The notes under the pieces were generated by a model. It had not been told where the DNA came from. It ran no database searches and saw nothing but the letters and a program-made list of their open reading frames with translations. DNA of 64,000 nucleotides from Polyangium jinanense (GTDB taxonomy: Bacteria > Myxococcota > Polyangia > Polyangiales > Polyangiaceae): the NCBI RefSeq assembly GCF_028435365.1, contig NZ_JAGTJJ010000002.1:868001-932000 (forward strand), written 5' to 3'. Positions 46,252 through 53,846 of this stretch are shown here, in pieces (within the stretch, counting starts at the first letter, position 1; each line of letters starts with the position of its first letter). A program made the translations under genes and the position numbers.

Positions 46252-47046
46252 TCACCGCCCGACGAACGTCGGCTTCGTCTTCGCCAGGAACGCCTTCATC
46301 CCCTCTCGCTGATCTTCCGATCCGAACAGCCCCGCGAACGCCTGCGCCTCGTGCTCGCACGCCGACGCGAGGTCGACGCCCTCGCCGTGCAGCATCACGC
46401 GCTTGGCCGCCGCCACCGCGAGCGGCCCGCGCGACGCGATCTTCTGCGCCGTCTCTCGCGCCTTCTGCACGAGCTCCGCCGCCGGATGCACCGCGTTCAC
46501 GAGCCCGATCGCGAGCGCTTGCTCCGCGCTCACCATGTCGCCCGTGTACACGAGCTCCCGCGCGCGCGCCGCGCCGACGCGCCGGAGCAGCCGTTGCGTC
46601 CCGCCGAACCCCGGCATCACACCGAGCGTCACCTCCGGCAGCCCGAGCTTCGCGCCCTCGGCCGCGTAGATGAAGTCGCACGAAAGCGCGAGCTCCGAGC
46701 CCCCGCCGAGCGCGAATCCGTTCACCGCGGCGATCACCGGGAACGGCAGCGTCTCGATCCGATGACACAGCCGCTGCCCCGCGTCGGCGAACCGCTTCGC
46801 GGCCACCGGCGTCATCTCCGCCATTTCCCCGATGTCCGCGCCTGCCACGAACGCCTTGCCCGCGCCCGTCAGGATCGCCGCGCGCACCGCGTCTTCCCCA
46901 GCACCTTCGGTCGCGAGCGCCTCGAACACGCGAGCGAGCTCTGCCACGAGCTCTGCGTTCAGCGCGTTCAGTTTGCTGGGCCGGTTGATCGTGAGCGTCG
47001 CGATCGGGCCGGTCCGCTCTACCAGGACGAGGTCGGTATCCGTCAT
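46252..47046 (-). CDS. Enoyl-CoA hydratase/isomerase (crotonase family)
   Basis: A 264-aa crotonase that hydrates 2-enoyl-CoA. Both catalytic Glu residues are in place: the first in NGFALGGGSELALSCDF and the second in GLPEVTLGVMPGFGG. The oxyanion-hole segment GKAFVAGADIGEM is intact. The C-terminal EHEAQAFAGLFGSEDQREG is typical of short-chain hydratases. It converges on the dehydrogenase gene. Confidence 0.93.
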   Translation of the reverse strand: MTDTDLVLVERTGPIATLTINRPSKLNALNAELVAELARVFEALATEGAGEDAVRAAILTGAGKAFVAGADIGEMAEMTPVAAKRFADAGQRLCHRIETLPFPVIAAVNGFALGGGSELALSCDFIYAAEGAKLGLPEVTLGVMPGFGGTQRLLRRVGAARARELVYTGDMVSAEQALAIGLVNAVHPAAELVQKARETAQKIASRGPLAVAAAKRVMLHGEGVDLASACEHEAQAFAGLFGSEDQREGMKAFLAKTKPTFVGR

Positions 47047-47491
47047 GGCGCCGCGTTACCAGGGCGCGGCCCCGGTGGGAAGCCGGGACGAGGCGTCGAC
47101 GCGGTGTGCCGTAAGGGCAAAAAAAAGTCGCGCAGCGCACCGGTTGGGGGGGGCGGACCGGCACGCGCGCGACGAGTGAGAGTGTGACACCCGCGCGCTC
47201 CTTGTCGAGCGCAAGTGCGCGACTCGTGCACGGAATCGACGATCGACCGGGCCGATCCAACACGTCCGCATCGTCACGTCCTCGAGGAGGTGTCTCCGTC
47301 ATGCGCAGGTCGTTGTGCCCGGGACTACTTGACGCAGAAGAGGAGACCGAGCGGGCAGAACCGAGAGGCGCACACCGATCGGACCGTGATGCATGGTCCC
47401 TCGGCGCGCCGGCCTCCAAACGAGCTTTGGGGCTCGACCGGAACGCAACCGATCTTGTCCCCGCGTGCGTCTCGGGGTGAAACTGCCGGGT
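47047..47491. other. Intergenic region upstream of the STAND gene
   Basis: 445 bp between divergent genes. Short frames here have no family features and I leave them out. It includes an A8 run (47118-47125) next to a G8 run (47146-47153) and the sequence CTACTTGACGCAG at 47327-47339 with a possible -35, TTGACG. A GTG at 47477 is an alternative start for the next gene. Confidence 0.35.
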
Positions 47492-49969
47492 ATGGTCCTT
47501 ACCAAGGCCGGTCTGAACCGGCTGCTCGCGGAAGTCCTGCCTCAAGACGCAGACGTCGAAGCGTTCGTCGCACAGAACTTCGGCACCATCGCCCGGCGCA
47601 TCGCGCGCGGCGCCGATCGGGCCGGCAAGATCGCGCTCCTCGTGGACAACGCCGATCTCAAGGTTCTGCTCGACAAGATCTCCGGCGCGCGCCCGGTCGC
47701 CGTCGCTCGGAACGAGCACCTGCTCGCCGAGGACAAACGGGTCGCCGGAGTGCCGGTGCCCGACGCAGGACCCTGCGTGGGTCGGGACGCGCTCCTCGCC
47801 GAGCTCGCGGCGCACATCCATCGTGATGCGCCGAAGCCCGTGCTCCTCGTCGGCGACGCAGGCCTCGGCAAGACGACGCTCGCGCTCGCGCTCCTCCACG
47901 CGCCTGCCTCCGTCCAGCACTTCGGCGGCCGCAGGTACGTCGCGCATCTCGACACCACGGCCGACACCGAAGCGGCCGTCGTCGAGGTCAGCCGTGCGCT
48001 CGGCGTCACGCCCGAGGCGCCGCTCCTCAACCGTATCGCCGAGGCGCTCCGCCGCGCGCCGGCCCTGATCGTCCTCGACGATCTCGACGTACCCCTCGCG
48101 AAGGATCCCGCCAACGTGCGCGACCTTCTTCAAAAGCTCACGGCGATCCCCGGCGTCGCGGTCATCGCGACGGCGAGGTCTTCGTCCGCGCGGCCCGAGG
48201 GCTTCCACGTCGCTGCCGTCAAGCCCTTCGACGAGGCTTCTGCGCGGGAAGCGTTCCTCGCGGTCGCCGGCGACGCGCGCCGCTCCGACCCGGGCCTCTC
48301 CTTCGCGCTCACCGAGGCTGCGGGCAACCCCCTCGCGCTCACCTTGCTTGCGCGCGCGGCGGGGGATGGACCGCTCGACCTCGCGGTCCGCGCCTGGCAC
48401 CAGAAGCAGAACGAGCTCCTCATGCGCGAGGACGGCCCCGAGTCGGCGAGCGCCATCGAGATCGCCGTCGCGCTCGCGCTCGCGAGCGGTCGCCTCTCGG
48501 ACGAAGCGCGCCGCCTCGTCCCGCTCATCGCCGCGCTGCCGAACGGCGTCCGCGCCGACGACCTCGCGACCTTCGCCTCCTCTGGCACGGCCGACGCGGG
48601 CGTCGCGCTCGCGGCCCTCGGCCTCGCGCAGGATGCATCGGGGCGGTACCGCGTGCGTCGTGCCGTGCGTGAGGCTGTCGCCTCGCAGCGCCCTTCCGTC
48701 GAGGAGTCCGCGAAGGCCACGCAGCGCTACACCGGCCTCGCGCTCTCGAATGGCCCGAACGTCGGATGGCCGTCCGGTGAAGACAGCGCTGTGCGCCTCG
48801 CGGCGGACAGCGACAACATCGAGGCGATGATCCTGCGTGGCTTCGACGGCCCGCATCGCATCGCGTGCATCGACGCGTCCGTCGCGCTCGCCACGTTCAT
48901 CGGCTCCTCGGGCCATGGCACGCCGCGTGTCGTCGAGCGTGCGCGCGACGCGGCTCGCGAGGGCGGCGACAAGCTCGGCGAGGCCGACTGCACGCAGGCG
49001 CTCGGCGACATCGCGCTCGCGCGTGGCGAGGTCGACGAGGCGCGCGCGCGTTACCTCGATGCGCTCCCGCTCTTCCACCAGGCGCGCGCGGGCCTCAGCA
49101 TCGCGGCTTGCCTCATGCGCCTCGGCGACATCGCGCTCGAGCGCCACGAGTACGACGAGGCCAAGCTCCGCTACACCGACGCCACGCCGTTCTACCGGCA
49201 CATCGGCGATCGGCTCGGCGAGGCCAACTGCTTGCGCAACCTCGCCGAGATCGCGGCCTTGCGCGACGAGTACGACGAGGCGCGCGCTCGCTTCAAGGAG
49301 GCGCTCCCGATCTACAACGACCTCGGCGACAAGGCGGCGAGCGCCCACTGCATGAAGGGCATCGCGGACATCGCCTTCCAGGGCACGCAGTACGACGAGG
49401 CGCGCGCGCTCTACCAGGAGGTCGGCCCGCTCCTCGAAGAGCTCGGCGATCGCCTCTCGATGGCGCAGTGCCTGCAGAACCTCGGCGACATCGCGTTCGC
49501 GCTCGGCGAGCACTCCGTGGCCGAGGGGCATTACCAGAAGGCACTGCCCATCTTGAAGGAGCTCGGCGACAAACTCGGCGAGGGCACGTGCCTCTCGACG
49601 CTCGGCGACGTCGCGCTCGCGTGCACGGAGATCGAGGACGCGCAGGCCTACTACCTCGCGGCGCTCCCGCTTCTCCGCGAAGTCGGCGAGAAGATGGGCG
49701 AGGCGAACTGCATCCAGAGCCTCGGCGACATCGCGCTCACGCAGTTCGAGCACGACGCGGCCCGGTCGCATTACGAGAACGCCCTCGGCCTCTTCACGGC
49801 GCTGAAGGACGATTACTCGATCGGCTGGACGCATTACCGCCTGGCCCAGGTCGCCGCGGACCCGGACATCTTCAAGAACCACCTCTACGCGGCGCGTGAC
49901 GCCTGGCTGCGCATCAACCGCCGGGACCTCATCGACGACGTCAACACCGAGTTCCCGGGCATTCTCTAG
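47492..49969 (+). CDS. EAD-like domain, STAND NTPase and TPR protein
   Basis: An 825-aa protein with three parts. Residues 1-65 (LTKAGLNRLLAEVLP, AFVAQNFGTIARRI, GKIALLVDNADLKVLLDKI) look like a helical effector-associated domain, a death-fold-like adaptor of multicellular bacteria. Residues about 95-400 are a STAND/NB-ARC-like NTPase with a CVGRDALLAEL start, Walker A GDAGLGKTT (Lys127), Walker B LIVLDDLD (Asp196/197) and VIATARSSS. Residues about 490-790 hold seven or so 40-residue TPRs (LGEANCLRNLAEIALxxxxYDEAR type). Such proteins oligomerise on sensing a ligand and recruit effectors carrying the same EAD; no such effector is in the window. Confidence 0.88.
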   Translation: MVLTKAGLNRLLAEVLPQDADVEAFVAQNFGTIARRIARGADRAGKIALLVDNADLKVLLDKISGARPVAVARNEHLLAEDKRVAGVPVPDAGPCVGRDALLAELAAHIHRDAPKPVLLVGDAGLGKTTLALALLHAPASVQHFGGRRYVAHLDTTADTEAAVVEVSRALGVTPEAPLLNRIAEALRRAPALIVLDDLDVPLAKDPANVRDLLQKLTAIPGVAVIATARSSSARPEGFHVAAVKPFDEASAREAFLAVAGDARRSDPGLSFALTEAAGNPLALTLLARAAGDGPLDLAVRAWHQKQNELLMREDGPESASAIEIAVALALASGRLSDEARRLVPLIAALPNGVRADDLATFASSGTADAGVALAALGLAQDASGRYRVRRAVREAVASQRPSVEESAKATQRYTGLALSNGPNVGWPSGEDSAVRLAADSDNIEAMILRGFDGPHRIACIDASVALATFIGSSGHGTPRVVERARDAAREGGDKLGEADCTQALGDIALARGEVDEARARYLDALPLFHQARAGLSIAACLMRLGDIALERHEYDEAKLRYTDATPFYRHIGDRLGEANCLRNLAEIAALRDEYDEARARFKEALPIYNDLGDKAASAHCMKGIADIAFQGTQYDEARALYQEVGPLLEELGDRLSMAQCLQNLGDIAFALGEHSVAEGHYQKALPILKELGDKLGEGTCLSTLGDVALACTEIEDAQAYYLAALPLLREVGEKMGEANCIQSLGDIALTQFEHDAARSHYENALGLFTALKDDYSIGWTHYRLAQVAADPDIFKNHLYAARDAWLRINRRDLIDDVNTEFPGIL

Positions 49970-49994
49970 CCTTCTCCAAAAAACGGATGTCGTG

Positions 49995-50031
49995 TCCTCC
50001 GCGCCCGGTATAGTGCCGGGCGCACGGAGGA
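49995..50031 (+). promoter_or_regulatory. Hairpin covering the SDR ribosome binding site
   Basis: GCGCCCGG/CCGGGCGC (50001-50008, 50016-50023) pair perfectly around TATAGTG, and the stem extends by TCCTCC (49995-50000) with GGAGGA (50026-50031) past a 2-base bulge. GGAGGA is the SD of the SDR gene, 10 bp before its ATG. The loop TATAGT also looks like a -10 box. It may end STAND transcription, block translation, or promote the SDR gene. Confidence 0.5.
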
Positions 50032-50041
50032 CCGATCATCC

Positions 50042-51025
50042 ATGAACGTCGTCGTTACCGGAGCCACGGGGCACGTGGGCGCGAACCTCACGCGCGCGCT
50101 CGTCGAGCGCGGCGATCGCGTGCGTGTGCTTTATCGACATGCGCCGCCGCGCGCGCTCGACGGCGTCGATTGCGAGCGCATCACCGGCGACGTCCGCGAC
50201 CCCGACACCGTCGATCGCGCCATCCGCGACGCCGAGCTCGTTTACCACTGCGCCGCCAAGATATCGCTCGAATCGGTCGACCCCGAGGTCGAGACCATCA
50301 ACGTCGACGGCGTCCGCAACATCACGAACGCCTGCTTGCGCCACGGCGTCCGCAGGCTCGTGCATTTCAGCTCGATCCACGCCTTCGCCACCGAACCTGC
50401 GTCCGAGGTCCTCGACGAGAAGCGCCCGCTCATCACGGACCCTCGCCAGCCTCCGTACGACCGTTCCAAGGCCGCGGGCCATCGTGTCGTCCTCTCGGCC
50501 GTCGAGAAGGGCCTCGACGCTGTCGTCTTGCATCCCGCGGCTGTCCTCGGCCCGCACGATTACATGCCCTCGCGCATGGGCCGTGTCCTTCTATCGCTTG
50601 CGCGTGGCCGCATGCCTGGGCTCGTCGAGGGCGGCTTCTCGTGGGTCGACGTCCGTGACATCGTGGCAGCGGCCCTCGCGGCCGACACCCGCGGCCGCCG
50701 TGGGGAAAACTACCTCCTCTCCGGCCATTGGCTCAGCTTTGCGGAGCTCGCGGCGGTCGCGGGCGAGGTCACGGGCCGCCGCCCGCCGCTCCTTACCACG
50801 CCCATGTGGCTCGCGCGCGCCGTCGCCCCTGTTGCGGGGGGCCTTGCGAAGCTCCTCCGCGTCGACCCGCTCTTCAACAGCGTCTCTTTGCATGCGCTCC
50901 GCATTCACCGCTACACGAGCCACAAGAAGGCCGAGACCGAGCTCGGATTCACGCCGCGCTCCACGAAAGAGACCTTGGAGGGGACCTATGCGTGGTTCCG
51001 CGAGGTCGGCATGCTTCCCCGCTGA
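50042..51025 (+). CDS. NAD(P)-dependent extended SDR (3-beta-hydroxysteroid dehydrogenase/DFR-like)
   Basis: A 327-aa extended short-chain dehydrogenase. The nucleotide motif is VTGATGHVGANL at residues about 5-16, followed by GDVRDPDTVDRAI. The catalytic pair is in YDRSK with Ser upstream in HFSSIHAF. HPAAVLGPHD matches the family, as does NYLLSGHWLSFAELA. It resembles the dihydroflavonol reductase/3-beta-HSD group. It is 3 bp upstream of the steroid 5-alpha-reductase homologue, so the two probably act on the same compound. Confidence 0.92.
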   Translation: MNVVVTGATGHVGANLTRALVERGDRVRVLYRHAPPRALDGVDCERITGDVRDPDTVDRAIRDAELVYHCAAKISLESVDPEVETINVDGVRNITNACLRHGVRRLVHFSSIHAFATEPASEVLDEKRPLITDPRQPPYDRSKAAGHRVVLSAVEKGLDAVVLHPAAVLGPHDYMPSRMGRVLLSLARGRMPGLVEGGFSWVDVRDIVAAALAADTRGRRGENYLLSGHWLSFAELAAVAGEVTGRRPPLLTTPMWLARAVAPVAGGLAKLLRVDPLFNSVSLHALRIHRYTSHKKAETELGFTPRSTKETLEGTYAWFREVGMLPR

Positions 51026-51028
51026 TAC

Positions 51029-51796
51029 ATGGACGAGCCCACGTTCTATCGATTCCTCATCTGGGGATTCCTCGTCATCGCGGCCCTGATCTTCCCGGCG
51101 CTCTTTTTCATCACCGCCCCGTACGGCCGCCACGAAACGAAATCCTGGGGCCCCACGATCGACAATCGCCTCGGCTGGCTCCTCATGGAGTCGCCGTCGG
51201 TCCTCGTCTTTTTCGCGTGCTGGTATCTGGGCGGCTGCCCGACGGACCCGGCCTCGCTCGGGTTCCTCTTCCTCTGGCAGCTCCATTACGTCCACCGCGC
51301 CTTCATCTTCCCGTTTCGCATCAAGAGCGGCCCCAAGCGAATGCCGATCGCCATTGCCGCGGCGGCGTTCACGTTCACCTCGCTCAACGGCTATCTCAAT
51401 GGCCGCTGGCTCTTCGGCTTTGCGGGCGCGGATCGTCATGGAAGCGCCTGGCTCTCGGATCCCCGCTTCTTCCTTGGCGCGGCCATCTTCCTCGCGGGAT
51501 TCGCCATCAACCAGCAGGCCGACTGGATCCTCCTCCACCTGCGCAAGCCTGGCGAAACCGGCTACAAGATCCCGCGCGGCGGCTTTTACCGCTGGGTGAG
51601 CTGCCCCAATTATTTCGGCGAGATCATCGAATGGGTCGGTTTTGCGATCTGCACCTGGTCTCTGCCGGGCGTCGCGTTCGCGCTCTGGACGATCGCGAAC
51701 CTCCTGCCGCGCGCCCGCTCCCACCACCGCTGGTACCGCGAAAAGTTCCCGGATTACCCGCCGGAGCGGAAGGCGCTCGTGCCGGGTCTATTCTGA
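51029..51796 (+). CDS. 3-oxo-5-alpha-steroid 4-dehydrogenase (steroid 5-alpha-reductase) family protein
   Basis: A 255-aa polytopic membrane protein with about six helices. The C-terminal signature of the SRD5A family is present: INQQADWILLHLR, GYKIPRGGFYRWVSCPNYFGEI, then EWVGFAICTWSLPG and HHRWYREKFPDYPPERKALVPGLF-type end (His and Tyr residues for NADPH and substrate). LHYVHRAFIFPFRI is the conserved N-terminal helix. It would reduce a delta-4 double bond of a 3-keto steroid with NADPH. Its 3' end overlaps the amidohydrolase gene by 9 bp. Confidence 0.93.
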   Translation: MDEPTFYRFLIWGFLVIAALIFPALFFITAPYGRHETKSWGPTIDNRLGWLLMESPSVLVFFACWYLGGCPTDPASLGFLFLWQLHYVHRAFIFPFRIKSGPKRMPIAIAAAAFTFTSLNGYLNGRWLFGFAGADRHGSAWLSDPRFFLGAAIFLAGFAINQQADWILLHLRKPGETGYKIPRGGFYRWVSCPNYFGEIIEWVGFAICTWSLPGVAFALWTIANLLPRARSHHRWYREKFPDYPPERKALVPGLF

Positions 51797-52744
51797 TCCG
51801 TACAGCCTCTTCGCATTCCCCCCGACAATCCCCGCGAGCTCTATCTCCCGCATTCCGAGCGCCGCGAGCCGCTTGATCTCCCGATCCCACGCATACGGCA
51901 CGTTCGGAAAATCCGAACCGTAAAGCACCCGCTCCGGCCGGCAATGCAGAAGCCGTACCGGCGGCGGGCCCGTGAAGTATTCGGCCATCGTCATCGTCGT
52001 ATCGAGCCAGAGATTGTCGTACCGTTCCATCAGCCGCTCGTACGCGTCGAACTCGTTGGCCCCGAGGTGCGGCACGCAGAGCTTCAAACCCGGATAGTCC
52101 GCGAGCACCCGCCCGACCCGCTCGGCCGAACAAATCTCGTACGTATCACACTTGTACGCCGGGCTCTTCGGCTCCCTGCCTGCGTGCACCACGAGCGGCT
52201 TGTTTGCCCGGACGCACGCCTCGTACACGTCGTGCAGCGACTCCTCGTCCGGCGAGAAGCATTGCACGTGGCAATGCAACTTCACGCCTTTCAGCCCCAT
52301 CCCAAACGCCTCCGCCAGGATCTCCTTCGCGCCCGGCTCTCCGGGCAGCACCGTCGCGAGCCCGACGACCCGCGGCTCCTCCCGACAGAGCCCCGCCACG
52401 AATTGGTTCAGCGCCCGCGCCATTCCCGGCTTGTGCGCGTAATGCAGCGCCACGATCCGCGACACCCCGCGCGACAGCAAAAATTGCACCACCTCCCGCG
52501 CTTTGAGCTTGTACCGGATCGGCCATCCATACTGGTCGAACCAGCGCCAGAGCGCCTCGAACACCGGCTCCGGGAACACGTGCACGTGCGCGTCGATCAC
52601 CTCGGGCAGCGACGACGACAGGCGCGCGCCTTCCTCGTCGTTCGCGGCGGGCAGCGGCGCCTGGTCGGCCGAGAGCCATCCTCCGAACGCCTCCCGGGAC
52701 GGCGGCGCGTGATCGGCGAGGCAGGGCAGGGGACAGTCGTGCAT
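51788..52744 (-). CDS. Amidohydrolase-2 family metal-dependent hydrolase
   Basis: A 318-aa TIM-barrel hydrolase from ATG 52744. Metal-binding residues are visible: HVHVF near residue 50, KLHCHVQCF in the middle, VVHAGREP and the C-terminal YGSDFPNVPY. VIDAHVHVFP is typical of amidohydrolase-2 decarboxylase-like proteins. A Cys-containing N-terminal extension of about 45 residues (MHDCPLPCLADHAPP) precedes the barrel. The substrate is unknown. It converges on the steroid reductase gene and diverges from the YqiJ gene. Confidence 0.88.
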   Translation of the reverse strand: MHDCPLPCLADHAPPSREAFGGWLSADQAPLPAANDEEGARLSSSLPEVIDAHVHVFPEPVFEALWRWFDQYGWPIRYKLKAREVVQFLLSRGVSRIVALHYAHKPGMARALNQFVAGLCREEPRVVGLATVLPGEPGAKEILAEAFGMGLKGVKLHCHVQCFSPDEESLHDVYEACVRANKPLVVHAGREPKSPAYKCDTYEICSAERVGRVLADYPGLKLCVPHLGANEFDAYERLMERYDNLWLDTTMTMAEYFTGPPPVRLLHCRPERVLYGSDFPNVPYAWDREIKRLAALGMREIELAGIVGGNAKRLYGSE

Positions 52745-52912
52745 GGCGACGCAGCATGCCTCAAACGCGCTCCGCGCGACAGCCCTCGCCCCGCCTGACG
52801 AGGGCGCGTTTTGCAGCGAGGACAACCTCGACCTCCCGCCATCCATCGTGCGAATCGGATCCCTTCATCTTGACCCCGCCCTCGCGCGGCCACACGATCC
52901 GGGCACGTCGAG

Positions 52913-53746
52913 GTGCGCCCCTTGGACTTCCTCCAATCTCTGTTCGTCTGGGCGAACCTCCCCTACGCCATCGTATTCGCCGTCGCGATCCTCTTCGCGC
53001 TGCTGCAAATGACCGGCGTCCTCGGCCTGCTCGTCGGCGGCTCCGATCACGACGCCGACGCGGATCACGACGCGGATGTCGACGCCGATCACGACGTCGA
53101 TGCCGACGCCGATCACGACCACGATCACGACGCCGATCACGAGAACGACGCGAGCCTCGGCGGCAAGATCCTCGTCGACCTCGGCGCCGGCCGCATCCCG
53201 TTTTCAGTCCTCTGGCAGACCTTCGCCGTCACGTTCGGCATCACCGGCCTCGCGCTCAACACCCTTTATTTCGGCCGCGCCGGTGCCCTCGCGCCCTCGA
53301 CCCTCGCGCTCAGCCTGCCCGCTTCGCTCCTCGTCGCCTACCTCGTCACGCGCTCTGCCTCGCGCCTCCTCGGCAAGGTCGTCGCGCCGTCAGGCGAGGA
53401 GGCCACGAGCCGCAGGAACCTCGTGGGCTGCTCGGGTGTCGTGATCAGTAGCCGCGTGACCAGCGAATTCGGCGAAATTCGTGCCAAGGACCGGGCGGGG
53501 CATTTCGTGCACGTCATCTGCCGCATTCGTGAGGGCGAACCCGTCATCGGGGCCGGCCGCGAGGTGGTCATCGTCGATTACGACAGCAGGGACGGTCGCA
53601 TCTTCGTCGCGCCGCTCGACGACGACGACGCGCCTCCCGCGCCCGCGCTCCGCATCGCGGGCGATACGCGGGCGGAAACCGAAGCAGAGGCCGAAGCGGA
53701 GGCCTCGGAAAAGAATAATAAATCCAACGTTCGCCGCGCGCCCTGA
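52913..53746 (+). CDS. YqiJ/NfeD-like membrane protein with Asp/His-rich insert
   Basis: A 277-aa membrane protein starting at GTG 52913. A hydrophobic N-terminus (AIVFAVAILFALLQMTGVLGLL) leads into an insert at residues 45-79 made almost only of Asp, His, Ala and Val (DHDADADHDADVDADHD pattern). Two more membrane helices follow, then an OB-fold domain (VGCSGVVISSRVTSEFGEIR, REVVIVDYDS) as in YqiJ and NfeD. The next gene encodes flotillin, the usual partner. The C-terminal tail is Glu/Ala-rich. Confidence 0.88.
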   Translation: MRPLDFLQSLFVWANLPYAIVFAVAILFALLQMTGVLGLLVGGSDHDADADHDADVDADHDVDADADHDHDHDADHENDASLGGKILVDLGAGRIPFSVLWQTFAVTFGITGLALNTLYFGRAGALAPSTLALSLPASLLVAYLVTRSASRLLGKVVAPSGEEATSRRNLVGCSGVVISSRVTSEFGEIRAKDRAGHFVHVICRIREGEPVIGAGREVVIVDYDSRDGRIFVAPLDDDDAPPAPALRIAGDTRAETEAEAEAEASEKNNKSNVRRAP

Positions 53747-53846
53747 GCGGGCGAGCGCGTTCTCCCTTGCCACGGCCCCCTGCGAGGCGGTCTCATCGAT
53801 CGTCGCCCTCGCGGGCGGTGCTTTCTCCATACGGAGCATCCGAGCC

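Noticed and set aside
47184..47480. Short plus-strand frame (98 codons) upstream of the STAND gene
   Set aside because: Composition is Arg/Ser/Ala without any motif, there is no SD, and it overlaps other equally weak frames.
49000..49800. Periodic DNA of about 120 bp that could be read as a CRISPR-like or satellite array
   Set aside because: The period equals 40 codons and matches the TPR units of the STAND protein; units are diverged and fully coding.
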